Source: Verrucomicrobiales bacterium
Lineage (GTDB): Bacteria > Verrucomicrobiota > Verrucomicrobiia > Limisphaerales > J093
Assembly: GCA_024233305.1 (NCBI GenBank)
Contig: JACKPV010000023.1
Span: forward strand, 372,001-436,000
Length of the DNA: 64,000 nucleotides
Direction: 5' to 3'
Shown: in pieces, positions 52,612 to 61,559 of the stretch
Numbering within the stretch: position 1 is the stretch's first letter
How the letters are laid out: each line of letters begins with the position of its first letter
Notes under the pieces: model-generated
Seen by the model: only the letters and a program-made list of their open reading frames with translations
The model's database searches: none
Told to the model about the DNA's origin: nothing
Position numbers and translations under genes: made by a program

Positions 52612-53436
52612 ATGAGAAAGGTAGCGATCTACGGCAAGGGCGGCATCGGCAAGTCCACCACCACGCAGAACACCGTCGCGGGACTGGTTGAGATGGGCAA
52701 GCGGGTCATGGTGGTCGGGTGTGACCCCAAGGCGGATTCCACCCGCCTGCTGCTGGGCGGCCTGGCCCAGCGCAGCGTCCTGGACACGCTGCGCGAGGAA
52801 GGTGAGGACGTGGACCTGGACGACATTTGCAGCGACGGCTTCGGTTCCTGCCGCTGCGTCGAGTCCGGCGGCCCCGAGCCCGGCGTGGGTTGCGCGGGTC
52901 GCGGCATCATCACTTCCATCAACATGCTGGAACAGCTCGGCGCCTACGACGAGGAACACGAGTTGGACTATGTCTTCTACGATGTGCTGGGCGACGTGGT
53001 TTGCGGCGGCTTCGCCATGCCCATCCGCGAGGGCAAGGCGGAGGAGATTTACATCGTCGTCTCCGGCGAGATGATGGCGATGTACGCAGCCAACAACATC
53101 TCGAAGGGCATCCTGAAGTTCGCCCAGACCGGCGTGGTCCGGCTCGGCGGGCTGATCTGCAACAGCCGCAAGGTGGACAACGAGAAGGAGATGATCCAGG
53201 AATTCGCCCGCCGCCTCGGCACCCAGATGATCCACTTCGTTCCCCGCGACAACGACGTCCAGCGCGCGGAGATCAACCGCAAGACCGTGATCGATTGGAA
53301 CCCGGAATCAACGCAGGCCGCCGAGTACCGGGCTCTCGCCCGGGCAATCGATGGGAACGACATGAAGGTCGTGCCGAAACCGCTCAAGATCGAGGAACTC
53401 GAAGGACTCCTGCTGGACTACGGCCTGCTCAACTGA
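52612..53436 (+). CDS. nifH: Nitrogenase iron protein NifH
   Basis: A 274-residue dinitrogenase reductase, the ATP-driven electron donor to NifDK. Seen: P-loop GKGGIGKSTT (residues 8-17), switch II region DVLGDVVCGGFAMP, and the two cysteines that bridge the [4Fe-4S] cluster between subunits, Cys94 (GVGCAGRG) and Cys131. Arg97, next to Cys94, corresponds to the residue ADP-ribosylated by DraT in some bacteria. Length is normal. The absence of a long C-terminal tail and sequence such as SGEMMAMYAANNISKGI place it among molybdenum NifH or related clades rather than BchL/ChlL. It starts the nif transcript, under a -24/-12 promoter. Confidence 0.98.
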   Translation: MRKVAIYGKGGIGKSTTTQNTVAGLVEMGKRVMVVGCDPKADSTRLLLGGLAQRSVLDTLREEGEDVDLDDICSDGFGSCRCVESGGPEPGVGCAGRGIITSINMLEQLGAYDEEHELDYVFYDVLGDVVCGGFAMPIREGKAEEIYIVVSGEMMAMYAANNISKGILKFAQTGVVRLGGLICNSRKVDNEKEMIQEFARRLGTQMIHFVPRDNDVQRAEINRKTVIDWNPESTQAAEYRALARAIDGNDMKVVPKPLKIEELEGLLLDYGLLN

Positions 53437-53470
53437 ACCTCGCAACCCAACCCGGAAAGGAACCCCAACC

Positions 53471-53839
53471 ATGGTCATGATTCGAGCCATTGTGCGCCAG
53501 GAAAAGGTCAACGACGTCGTGGCGGCGCTCATGGACGCCAATTACTTCGCCATGACGAAGTTCAGCGTGTTCGGCCGCGGCCGGCAACGGGGATTGCGGG
53601 TCGGCGGGGTGACCTACGACGAATTGCCCAAGGAAATGCTCATGCTGGTCGTGCCGTCCGGCGAGCGCGACCTGGTTTGCCAGATCATCATGCGCGCCGC
53701 CCGCACGGGCGAGCAGGGCGCCTTCGGCGACGGCAAGATCTTCGTCACCGCGGTCGAAGCCGAATACACCATCCGCACCGGCGAACTGGTGGCCCCGGAA
53801 GCAGCCCCGGTGCAAACCCCGGAACCCGTCATCGCATGA
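53471..53839 (+). CDS. nifI1: Nitrogen-regulatory PII-like protein NifI1
   Basis: A 122-residue PII-family protein. NifI1 hallmarks are the shortened T-loop replaced by GRGRQRGLRVGGVTYDELPK, and the C-terminal nucleotide-binding part GAFGDGKIFVTAVEAEYTIRTGE. In methanogens and some bacteria NifI1 and NifI2 form a heterocomplex that binds NifDK and switches nitrogenase off when ammonia is added (low 2-oxoglutarate). It lies 34 bp after nifH with an AAAGGAA ribosome-binding-like sequence and overlaps nifI2 by 4 bp (ATGA). The last 15 residues are a Pro/Ala tail. Confidence 0.93.
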   Translation: MVMIRAIVRQEKVNDVVAALMDANYFAMTKFSVFGRGRQRGLRVGGVTYDELPKEMLMLVVPSGERDLVCQIIMRAARTGEQGAFGDGKIFVTAVEAEYTIRTGELVAPEAAPVQTPEPVIA

Positions 53840-54207
53840 AGGAGATTTACGCCATCATTCAACCGAACCGCGTCCAGGCCACGAAGGAGGCGCTGGCCGC
53901 GGTCGGCACCCACCCTCTCAACGCCTTTCCCTGCATGGGCCATGGCCGGGGACAAATCGATCCCCGGATTCTGGACGCCGCCATGAAGGGGTCGGAGGAG
54001 GCCCTGGCGGTGCTCGGCCAACATCCGCCCCTGGTGCCCAAACGCAGCCTCTCGATCTTCCTGCCCGACGAGCAGGTCGAGCCGGCCGTGCAGGCGATCA
54101 TCCGCGCCAACCAAACGGGCCAGCACGGGGACGGCAAGATCTATGTCTGTCCGGTGGCCGCGGCCCTGCGCGTCCGCACCGGCGAAACCGGGGTCGGCGC
54201 ACTCTGA
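53836..54207 (+). CDS. nifI2: Nitrogen-regulatory PII-like protein NifI2
   Basis: A 123-residue PII-family partner of NifI1. It starts MKEIYAIIQPNRVQATKEAL and has the long variant T-loop typical of NifI2 (CMGHGRGQIDPRILDAAMKG ... PKRSLSIFLPDE) and the B/C-loop GQHGDGKIYVCPVAAALRVR with RTGE. Start ATG 53836 overlaps the nifI1 stop. Two PII genes between nifH and nifD are the arrangement of post-translational nitrogenase shut-off by direct binding, instead of the DraT/DraG route; no draT gene is in the window. Confidence 0.93.
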   Translation: MKEIYAIIQPNRVQATKEALAAVGTHPLNAFPCMGHGRGQIDPRILDAAMKGSEEALAVLGQHPPLVPKRSLSIFLPDEQVEPAVQAIIRANQTGQHGDGKIYVCPVAAALRVRTGETGVGAL

Positions 54208-54235
54208 AAATGAACCCCAACCAAAGACCTGAAAC

Positions 54236-55978
54236 ATGACCTCGGAATCCTACCGCTTCACCCCCGATCCCGACCGCGTCCGGGAGGAGATGCTCAAGCC
54301 TTATCCGGCCAAGACCCGGAAGAAGCGCGAGAAACAGATCGTCCTCAACGATCCGGATTCGCCGCCCGCCATCGGCGCCAACGCCCGCACAATCCCGGGC
54401 ATCATCACCCAGCGCGGGTGCACGTACGCCGGCTGCCGCGGGGTGGTGATCGGGCCGATTTACGACATCGTTCATATCACCCACGGCCCCGTCGGCTGCG
54501 GCTATTATTCCTGGCTGACCCGTCGCAACCTGGCGCGTCCCGCCCCCGGTCAGACCAACTTCATGCAGTACTGCATGAGCACGGACATGCAGGAGGACGA
54601 GATCATCTTCGGCGGCGAAAAGAAATTGGCCGCCGCCGTCCGCGAGGCCTACGCCCTGTTCCAGCCCAAGGCGATCTCCATCTATGCCACCTGTCCCATC
54701 GGCCTGATCGGCGACGACATCCACGCGGTGGCCCGGCAGGCGAGCGAGGAACTGGGCATCAACGTCTTCGCCTTCTCCTGCGAAGGGTACAAAGGAGTGA
54801 GCCAGTCCGCCGGGCACCACATCGCCAACAACGGCGTGTTCAAACACATCGTCGGGCGGGATGACACGCCCGCTGACGGCAGATTCCGGGTGAACATCCT
54901 CGGGGAGTACAACATTGGCGGCGACGCCTTCGAGATTGAGGAACTGTTCGCCCGCTGCGGGATCACCCTCACCGCCACCCTGTCCGGCAACGTCAGCTAT
55001 GATCAAATCGCGCGTTGCCACACCGCGGACCTCAACGCTGTCATGTGCCATCGCTCCATCAACTACATGGCCGAAATGATGGAGACCAAATATGGCATCC
55101 CCTGGATCAAGGTGAACTTCATCGGGGCCGGATCCACGGCCAAATCCCTGCGCAAAATCGCCCAGTACTTCGGCGACAAAGCGCTGTCCGACCGCGTCGA
55201 GATGGTCATCGCGCAGGAGATGCAGAAGCTCAAGGCGACCGTCGATGAGGTGAAGCCGCGTTGCGAGGGCAGGCTGGCCGCCCTCTTCGTCGGAGGTTCG
55301 CGGGCCCATCACTACCAGGACCTCTTCCAGGAACTCGGGATGCGCGTGGTGGGGGCGGGCTATGAATTCGCGCACCGCGACGACTACGAGGGGCGCGCGG
55401 TGCTGCCCACCATCAAGGTTGACGCCGACAGCCGCAACATTGAGGAGCTCGAGGTCGAGCCGGATCCGGTCCGGTTCAAGGCCCGCCGCTCGCCGGAACA
55501 ACTCGAGGCGCTCAAGGCAGGAGGGTTCACCTTCTCCGATTACGAGGGGATGATGCGGCAGATGGACAAACAGGCCCTCGTCATCGATGACATCAGCCAC
55601 CATGAAATGGACAAGCTCATCGAGCTGTACCGTCCGGACGTCGTTTGCTGCGGCATCAAGGAGAAGTACGTCGTCGAGAAGATGGGAGTGCCCTGCAAGC
55701 AGCTCCATAGCTATGACTACGGCGGGCCCTATGCGGTCTTCACGGGCGCGGCCAATTTCTATCGCGAGATCGACCGCATGGTGAACACGCGGGTGTGGAA
55801 GATGATCCTGCCGCCCTGGCAAAAGCACCCCGAACTCGGCGCGCGCCCCGTCTTCTCCCCCAAACCTCGCAAGACCCGCGAAACGGCCGCCGCCGCGGCC
55901 GACGGCAAAGGCCGCCCCGCCCGATCGCGGAGCGCCCGCTTGGAAGCCATCGAACCGACAGGAGAACCGACATGCTGA
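54236..55978 (+). CDS. nifD: Nitrogenase molybdenum-iron protein alpha chain NifD (group II/III type)
   Basis: A 580-residue alpha subunit. P-cluster ligands are Cys62 (QRGCTYAGCRG), Cys88 (GPVGCGYYSW) and Cys153 (YATCPIGLIGDD); FeMo-cofactor ligands are Cys271 (MCHRSINYMAEMME) and His491 (KQLHSYDYGGPYAVF), and the substrate-side His in QSAGHHIAN is kept. The cofactor loop reads GGSRAHHY (residues 353-360) where the Azotobacter type has GGLRPRH, and there is an insertion of about 50 residues (about 395-445) as in clostridial and methanogen proteins. Odd is a basic, Ala-rich tail of about 40 residues after position 540 (PKPRKTRETAAAAADGKGRP). The gene overlaps nifK by 7 bp. A molybdenum enzyme is favoured over vanadium or iron-only types because no anfG/vnfG is present. 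Confidence 0.96.
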   Translation: MTSESYRFTPDPDRVREEMLKPYPAKTRKKREKQIVLNDPDSPPAIGANARTIPGIITQRGCTYAGCRGVVIGPIYDIVHITHGPVGCGYYSWLTRRNLARPAPGQTNFMQYCMSTDMQEDEIIFGGEKKLAAAVREAYALFQPKAISIYATCPIGLIGDDIHAVARQASEELGINVFAFSCEGYKGVSQSAGHHIANNGVFKHIVGRDDTPADGRFRVNILGEYNIGGDAFEIEELFARCGITLTATLSGNVSYDQIARCHTADLNAVMCHRSINYMAEMMETKYGIPWIKVNFIGAGSTAKSLRKIAQYFGDKALSDRVEMVIAQEMQKLKATVDEVKPRCEGRLAALFVGGSRAHHYQDLFQELGMRVVGAGYEFAHRDDYEGRAVLPTIKVDADSRNIEELEVEPDPVRFKARRSPEQLEALKAGGFTFSDYEGMMRQMDKQALVIDDISHHEMDKLIELYRPDVVCCGIKEKYVVEKMGVPCKQLHSYDYGGPYAVFTGAANFYREIDRMVNTRVWKMILPPWQKHPELGARPVFSPKPRKTRETAAAAADGKGRPARSRSARLEAIEPTGEPTC

Positions 55979-57348
55979 ACTCGACCACCTCCCACCACAC
56001 CGAACGCCAGGCCCTCCGGGTCAACCCGGCAAAGACCTGTCAGCCCATCGGCGCGATGTATGCCGCCCTGGGCATCCACAATTGCCTGCCTCACAGTCAC
56101 GGTTCCCAGGGGTGCTGCGCCTATCACCGCAGCCACCTCACCCGTCACTTCAAGGAACCGGTCATGGCCACCACCAGCTCGTTCACCGAGGGCGCCTCCG
56201 TGTTCGGCGGGCTGGCCAACATGACCCAGGCGCTGACCAACATCTTCAGCATCTACCAGCCGGACGTCGTCGCGGTGCATACCACCTGCCTCTCGGAGGT
56301 CATCGGCGATGATCTGCCGATGATGTTCAAGAAATTCCGCGAGGACGGAAAACTGCCGCCGGGCAAACACCTCATCCACGCGAACACCCCGAGCTTCCAG
56401 GGCTCGCACATCACCGGCTTTGCGAACATGACCACGGCGATGGTCCGCTACCTGTGCGAAAAATCCGGCGAGGTGTGCGACCGGTTCAACCTGTTGCCCG
56501 GTTATCTCGACCCTGCCGACATGCGCGAGGTCAAGCGGCTCGCCGCCGGGATCGGCGCCCGCTTCGTGATGTTCCCCGACACTTCGGACGTCCTGGACGG
56601 GCCGCAAACGGGGCGGTTCCAGATGTATCCGCAGGGCGGCGCCACGGTGGAGGAGATCCGCAGCGCGGGCGACGGTTTCGCGACGCTGGCCCTTGGCTTC
56701 TGGGCTTCCGAACCGGCAGCCAAGGAACTCGAGCACAAGTGCGAGGTGCCCTACGAACTCGTCGAACTCCCCATCGGCCTGGGCGCCACGGACGCCTTCG
56801 TCGATGCCGTGCGCCGGCTGGCGGCGACTGAAGTCCCCGGCGAGATCGAGAGAGAACGCGGCCAGCTCATCGACCTCATGAGCGACATGTCCCAGTACTT
56901 GCACGAGAAACGCGTGGCGGTGTTCGGCGATCCCGATCATGTCATCCCGTTGGTGCGGTTTCTCGTCGAGCTGGGGATGCGTCCGGTTCACGTGGTGACG
57001 GGCACGCCGGGCAAGGCCTTCGAGACCAATGTGCGGCAGTTGCTGGGGCCGGCGGGTGCCGCGGCGAAGGTCAGGGCCGGCGAGGACCTCCTCTCGCTTC
57101 ACCAGTGGATCAAGGCCGAACCGGTGGACCTGCTGATCGGCAACACCTACGGCAAGTACATCGCCCGCGCCGAGGACAACCTCCCCTTCGTGCGGTTCGG
57201 CTTCCCGATTCTCGACCGCGTGGCCCACCGGCTTTTTCCGACCGTGGGCTACCGCGGCGCGATGCGGCTGGTCGCCGGGATCACCGACGCCCTCCTCGAC
57301 AAGAAGGACCGCGAATGTCCCGAGGAGTTCTTCGAACTCGTGCAGTAA
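55972..57348 (+). CDS. nifK: Nitrogenase molybdenum-iron protein beta chain NifK
   Basis: A 458-residue beta subunit, sharing the P-cluster with NifD through Cys23 (KTCQPIGAMY), Cys48 (HGSQGCCAYHRSH) and Cys106 (HTTCLSEVIGDD). It lacks the roughly 50-residue N-terminal extension of the Azotobacter/Klebsiella type, in line with the group II/III character of NifD. The conserved LLPGYLDPADMREVKR and FPDTSDVLDGP stretches are typical of NifK. ATG 55972 is preceded by AGGAG at suitable distance and overlaps the nifD stop; an earlier in-frame start lies within nifD and is rejected. Confidence 0.96.
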   Translation: MLNSTTSHHTERQALRVNPAKTCQPIGAMYAALGIHNCLPHSHGSQGCCAYHRSHLTRHFKEPVMATTSSFTEGASVFGGLANMTQALTNIFSIYQPDVVAVHTTCLSEVIGDDLPMMFKKFREDGKLPPGKHLIHANTPSFQGSHITGFANMTTAMVRYLCEKSGEVCDRFNLLPGYLDPADMREVKRLAAGIGARFVMFPDTSDVLDGPQTGRFQMYPQGGATVEEIRSAGDGFATLALGFWASEPAAKELEHKCEVPYELVELPIGLGATDAFVDAVRRLAATEVPGEIERERGQLIDLMSDMSQYLHEKRVAVFGDPDHVIPLVRFLVELGMRPVHVVTGTPGKAFETNVRQLLGPAGAAAKVRAGEDLLSLHQWIKAEPVDLLIGNTYGKYIARAEDNLPFVRFGFPILDRVAHRLFPTVGYRGAMRLVAGITDALLDKKDRECPEEFFELVQ

Positions 57349-58793
57349 CCCCCAACCCCACCCTGCGCGTGATCCAGGTTCTCGAACAACGCCGCGCCCA
57401 GATCCATCGCAAGGGCGAGACAGCCACGCCGCTGCGGTGCGACCGCCGGAGCGTGGCCGGATCGGTCACCCAGCGCGCCTGCGCCTTCTGCGGCTCGCGC
57501 GTGGTGCTCTACCCGATTGCCGATGCGCTTCATCTGGTGCATGGCCCCATCGGTTGCGCCGCCTACAACTGGGACATTCGCGGCGCCCTGTCCTCCGGCC
57601 CCCAACTCCATCGCAACAGCTTCTCGACCGATCTTCAGGAGATGGAGGTCATCTACGGCGGCGAGCGCAAGCTCAAGCAGGCCCTCGAGGAACTCATTGA
57701 TCGATACCGGCCCAAAGCCGCGTTCGTCTACTCCACCTGCATCGTGGGCGTCATCGGCGATGACGTGGAAGCCGTCTGCCGGCAGGTGGCGCGGGCGAAG
57801 GGCATCGACGTGATCCCGGTAGCCTCGGAGGGTTTTCGGGGCACGAAGAAGACCGGTTACCAGGCCGCTTGCGAAGCCGCGTTCAAGCTGGTGGGCACCG
57901 GGGACACGACCGGCATCGGCGCGTGCAGCGTCAACATCCTCGGCGACTTCAACATCGCCGGCGAATCGTGGATTATCCGTCGCTACTTCGAGGAAGCGGG
58001 GATGGAAGTGGTGGCGACCATCACGGGCGACGGTCGGGTGGACGATCTGCGCCGCTGCCACGGGGCGCGGCTGAACCTCGTGCAGTGCTCGGGCTCGATG
58101 ACCCATCTGGCGAAACTCCTCGAAACTGCGCACGGCATCCCGATGCGGCGCGTGTCGTTCTTCGGCCTCGAGGACACCGCCGCGGCGCTCTACGAAGCGG
58201 CGAACTTCTTCAACGATTCCGCCGTGTTGGAGCGCACCCGCGACCTCGTTGGCCGCGAGGTCGGGCGCGTTTATCCCGCGCTGAAAAAGTACCGGGAAGC
58301 CCTCGCGGGAAAGCGGGCCGCCCTTTACGTCGGAGGCGCGTTCAAAGCCTTCTCTCTGGTCAAGGCGCTGAAGCTTCTGGGCATGACCACCGTCCTGGCC
58401 GGCACTCAGACCGGCAGCCCCGAGGACTACGAACTGCTGCGCGAGATCTGCGACGACGGCACGGTGATCGTGGACGATTCGAATCCGGTGGAGCTGGCGA
58501 AGTTCATCCTCGAACTCGATGTGGACCTGTTCATCGGCGGGGTGAAGGAACGGCCCATCGCCTACAAACTGGGCGTCGGGTTCTGCGATCACAACCACGA
58601 GCGCAAGATCCCGCTCGCGGGCTTCGAGGGCATGTTGCACTTCGCCCGCGAAGTGCATGCCACGGTCCTGAGCCCCGTATGGCAGTTCGTGCCCCGCCGG
58701 TCGCGCCGGTCGAGCGCGTCGACCCCGAGCCGGGAGATCATTTCGCCGAGCAAAAACCCAGCGGCCGTCGAGGAAAGGAAGGGGCTCGCATGA
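57315..58793 (+). CDS. nifE: Nitrogenase FeMo-cofactor scaffold protein NifE
   Basis: A 492-residue paralogue of NifD that with NifN forms the scaffold where the NifB-co precursor is matured to FeMo-cofactor. Conserved cysteines: Cys56/Cys59 (QRACAFCGSR), Cys81 (HGPIGCAAYNWD) and the Cys in YSTCIVGVIGDD; the cofactor-ligand Cys equivalent appears in NLVQCSGSMTHLAKL. It has NifE-type phrases RNSFSTDLQEMEVIYGGERK and IGGVKERPIAYKLGVGFCDHNHERK. Start ATG 57315 overlaps nifK by 34 bp; a GTG at 57368 is a possible later start. A basic Ser/Arg-rich tail of about 35 residues (PRRSRRSSASTPSREIISPS) ends the protein, similar in character to that of NifD. Confidence 0.93.
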   Translation: MSRGVLRTRAVTPNPTLRVIQVLEQRRAQIHRKGETATPLRCDRRSVAGSVTQRACAFCGSRVVLYPIADALHLVHGPIGCAAYNWDIRGALSSGPQLHRNSFSTDLQEMEVIYGGERKLKQALEELIDRYRPKAAFVYSTCIVGVIGDDVEAVCRQVARAKGIDVIPVASEGFRGTKKTGYQAACEAAFKLVGTGDTTGIGACSVNILGDFNIAGESWIIRRYFEEAGMEVVATITGDGRVDDLRRCHGARLNLVQCSGSMTHLAKLLETAHGIPMRRVSFFGLEDTAAALYEAANFFNDSAVLERTRDLVGREVGRVYPALKKYREALAGKRAALYVGGAFKAFSLVKALKLLGMTTVLAGTQTGSPEDYELLREICDDGTVIVDDSNPVELAKFILELDVDLFIGGVKERPIAYKLGVGFCDHNHERKIPLAGFEGMLHFAREVHATVLSPVWQFVPRRSRRSSASTPSREIISPSKNPAAVEERKGLA

Positions 58794-60151
58794 AGGCGCA
58801 ACCCGCGACACCCCCCGGAACCGTCACGCGCAATGCCTGCAAGGTCTGCGCGCCGCTCGGGGCGTGCGTGGTGTTCAGCGGCATCGAGGACTGTGTTCCC
58901 TTCCTGCACGGCAGCCAGGGTTGCGCCACCTACATCCGCCGCTACCTGATCAGCCATTTCCGGGAACCGGTCGACATCGCCTCCTCCAGCTTCAGCGAGG
59001 AGGACACCATCTTCGGCGGCGCCCGCAACCTCCGGGCGGGACTGGCGAACGTGACGACGCAATACGGCCCGCGCGCCATCGGGGTGGCCACGACATGTCT
59101 CGCCGAGACCATCGGTGAGGACGTCCCGCGCATCCTTGCCGGTCACGCCGCGGATTCCCCGGGAGGACCCGCGCTGATCCACGTACCCGCCCCGGCTTAT
59201 GCCGGCACGCACACTGACGGCTTTCACCGCGCGGTGCGGCGGGTGGTCGAACACTTCGCCGCTCCCTGCACGCCGCATGCAGGGGTCAACCTGCTGCCCG
59301 GCTTCCTTTCTCCGGAGGATTTGCGGCATCTGAAGGAACTCGTCGCCGCCTTCGGACTTGCCTGCACGCTGCTGCCAGATTACTCGGACACCCTGGATGG
59401 CGCCGCTTGGGCGGAATATCTGCGCGGGCAGCCGGGCGGCACCTCCCTCGAAGCCCTGCAGCGCATGTCAGGGGCCCGAAGCACTCTCGAACTCGGTCGC
59501 ACGCCCGGCGCGGATCGGGACACCGCCGCCGCCTGGCTGGAAACCCACCACCAAGTGCCCCGCATCCCGCTCGGTCTCCCCGTTGGTTTGCGGGAAACCG
59601 ATGCCTTCATCGCCGCTTTGGAGACGCTCTCCGGGGCCGCTTGCCCGGCGGACATCCAACGCGAGCGGGGCCGGTTGGTGGATTCGTTCGTCGACGGGCA
59701 CAAGTACGTCTTCGGCCGGCGCGCGGCGCTGTTCGGTGACCCCGATCTCGTCATCGGGCTGGCGTCGCTGCTCGACGAGATCGGCGTGCGCCCCGTGCTC
59801 TGCGCCACCGGCGCCCGCCATCAGGCGTTCGCCCCGGCGGTCCAGGCGGCGCTCGACCATGCGGATCCGACCGACCTGCGGATCCTGACCGGGGCGGACC
59901 ACGCGAGCATCAGCGAAGCGGCCCGTGAACTTCGTCCGGACCTCGTCCTCGCCGGCAGCAAGGGCTATCCCCTGGCGCGCGAACTCGGCGTGCCGCTGAT
60001 CCGGGTGGGTTTTCCGATCCACGACCGCATCGGCGGCCAGCGGCTCCTGCACGTGGGCTACCGGGGCGCGCAACGGCTCTTCGACCAGCTCGTCAACACC
60101 CTCCTCGAACGTCGGCAGGACACCTCCGAAACCGGCTACAGCTACCTGTGA
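58790..60151 (+). CDS. nifN: Nitrogenase FeMo-cofactor scaffold protein NifN
   Basis: A 453-residue paralogue of NifK and partner of NifE. Seen: RNACKVCAPLGACVVFSGIE, HGSQGCATYIRRYLISHFRE (P-cluster-type Cys region), ATTCLAETIGEDV, and NLLPGFLSPEDLRHLKEL, the NifN/NifK domain order. The closing region FPIHDRIGGQRLLHVGYRGA is characteristic. ATG 58790 overlaps the nifE stop by 4 bp; an upstream frame extension lies inside nifE. Within the complex it would hold the [4Fe-4S] cluster and shape the cofactor site. Length is in the family's range (430-460 aa). Confidence 0.93.
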   Translation: MKAQPATPPGTVTRNACKVCAPLGACVVFSGIEDCVPFLHGSQGCATYIRRYLISHFREPVDIASSSFSEEDTIFGGARNLRAGLANVTTQYGPRAIGVATTCLAETIGEDVPRILAGHAADSPGGPALIHVPAPAYAGTHTDGFHRAVRRVVEHFAAPCTPHAGVNLLPGFLSPEDLRHLKELVAAFGLACTLLPDYSDTLDGAAWAEYLRGQPGGTSLEALQRMSGARSTLELGRTPGADRDTAAAWLETHHQVPRIPLGLPVGLRETDAFIAALETLSGAACPADIQRERGRLVDSFVDGHKYVFGRRAALFGDPDLVIGLASLLDEIGVRPVLCATGARHQAFAPAVQAALDHADPTDLRILTGADHASISEAARELRPDLVLAGSKGYPLARELGVPLIRVGFPIHDRIGGQRLLHVGYRGAQRLFDQLVNTLLERRQDTSETGYSYL

Positions 60152-60242
60152 TGCACCTGCCAAACCGCCCCCTCCAGCCGCAAGCCGCCGCACCGTCCCG
60201 ATCCAAACGCCACCCCTCATCCCGCACCCCTTGAAGCGCGCC

Positions 60243-61523
60243 ATGCCCCCCACGCCCCCCGAACTCAGCCGGCACCCCTGCTTCAACCCGGACACCCGGC
60301 ACCGCACCGCCCGCGTGCATCTGCCCGTGGCGCCCCGCTGCAACGTCCAGTGCAGGTTCTGCAACCGGAAGACGGATTGCCTGAACGAAGGTCGACCGGG
60401 CGTCACGTCCGCGGTGCTCACGCCCCGGCAAGCGGTCGGCTATCTGGATCGCCTCCTCGCCCGCCGGGACAACATCGCGGTGACCGGCATCGCGGGGCCG
60501 GGCGATCCGATGGCGAACCCGGATGAAACCCTGGAAACCCTCCGGCTGGTGCGTGAGCGCCACCCGGAAATGCTGCTTTGCCTGGCAACCAACGGCCTCG
60601 AGCTGGCCGAACATGTGCCGGCCCTCGCGGCGCTTCACCTGAGCCACGCCACCATCACCATCAACGCGGTCGATCCGGCTATCGCTGCCCGCGTGTATGC
60701 CTGGGGCCGCCACCGGCGCCGCGTCCACCGTGGCGAGGCGCTGGGGCGACTGATCGTCGAGCGGCAGCTTGCCGCGGTGCGCTTGCTCAAGGCGCACGGC
60801 ATCCTGGTCAAGGTAAACGCCATCATTCTGCCCGGCGTGAACGACCAGCATCTGCCGGACGTAGCCCGCCTCGTGTCCGAGTTCGGCGCCGATCTGATGA
60901 ACTGCCTGCCGCTGCTGCCCGTCCCGGGCACCCCGTTCCATGCCCTCGGCCAACCGGACGGAACGACCGTGGCCCGGGTGCGCTTGCAGACCGGCCGGCA
61001 CCTCCCCCAGATGACGCATTGCGCCCGCTGTCGCGCCGACGCTGCCGGACTCATCGGCGAGGACCTTTCCCCGGAAACCGCCGGCTTGATGCGGGAAGCG
61101 GCCGGAATGGCCGATCCCTCGCGTCGCTTCGTCGCGGTCGCCACTCACGAAGGCGCCCTTGTCAACCAGCACCTCGGCGAAGCGCAACGGTTCATGATCT
61201 TCGGGCGCGAATCCGGGAGCCCGGACGGCTTCCGCTTCGTGGAATGGCGGGTTGCCCCGACGCGGGGCGGCGGCGACGAACGATGGCTGCAGCTTGCGAG
61301 CACGCTGCAGGATTGCCGCGCGTTGCTGGTCTCCGCCGCCGGCCCCAAGCCCCGCCAGGTCCTCGAAGCCACCGGCTTGCAAGTCGTCCAGATGGAAGGC
61401 CTGATCGAGGAGGGCCTGCACGCCGTCTTCGAGAACCAGCCCGTCCCTCCGGCCTTGTCCCGCCAATTCCAACGCTGCGGACGGGGTGCCACCTGTGGCG
61501 GCACCGGCACCGGCTGCGGCTGA
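60243..61523 (+). CDS. nifB: NifB radical SAM cofactor synthase with fused NifX/NafY-like domain
   Basis: A 426-residue enzyme that fuses [4Fe-4S] units and inserts the central carbide to make NifB-co, the precursor of FeMo-cofactor. The radical SAM site is Cys33, Cys37 and Cys40 (RCNVQCRFCNRKTDC), followed by AGPGDPMANP and the NifB-type VKVNAIILPGVNDQH. Residues about 292-405 form a NifX/NafY-like domain (FVAVATHEGALVNQHLGEAQ), a fusion also known from Azotobacter-type NifB. It ends in a Cys/Gly-rich tail CGRGATCGGTGTGCG. ATG 60243 is used; a TTG 12 bp upstream is a weak alternative. The gap to nifN is 91 bp without visible promoter or terminator. Confidence 0.95.
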   Translation: MPPTPPELSRHPCFNPDTRHRTARVHLPVAPRCNVQCRFCNRKTDCLNEGRPGVTSAVLTPRQAVGYLDRLLARRDNIAVTGIAGPGDPMANPDETLETLRLVRERHPEMLLCLATNGLELAEHVPALAALHLSHATITINAVDPAIAARVYAWGRHRRRVHRGEALGRLIVERQLAAVRLLKAHGILVKVNAIILPGVNDQHLPDVARLVSEFGADLMNCLPLLPVPGTPFHALGQPDGTTVARVRLQTGRHLPQMTHCARCRADAAGLIGEDLSPETAGLMREAAGMADPSRRFVAVATHEGALVNQHLGEAQRFMIFGRESGSPDGFRFVEWRVAPTRGGGDERWLQLASTLQDCRALLVSAAGPKPRQVLEATGLQVVQMEGLIEEGLHAVFENQPVPPALSRQFQRCGRGATCGGTGTGCG

Positions 61524-61559
61524 AAGAGCACTGACAACCACCCCAAACCCGTCCATCGC

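Noticed and set aside
52251..52691. Plus-strand open frame running into nifH
   Set aside because: Overlaps the nifH start in another frame and crosses the -24/-12 promoter; its product is Arg/Pro-rich without similarity to anything.
54236..57348. Possibility that nifDK encode a vanadium or iron-only nitrogenase
   Set aside because: No delta-subunit gene (vnfG/anfG) between D and K, NifV and a molbindin are present, and NifE/NifN follow directly; a molybdenum enzyme is the better reading.
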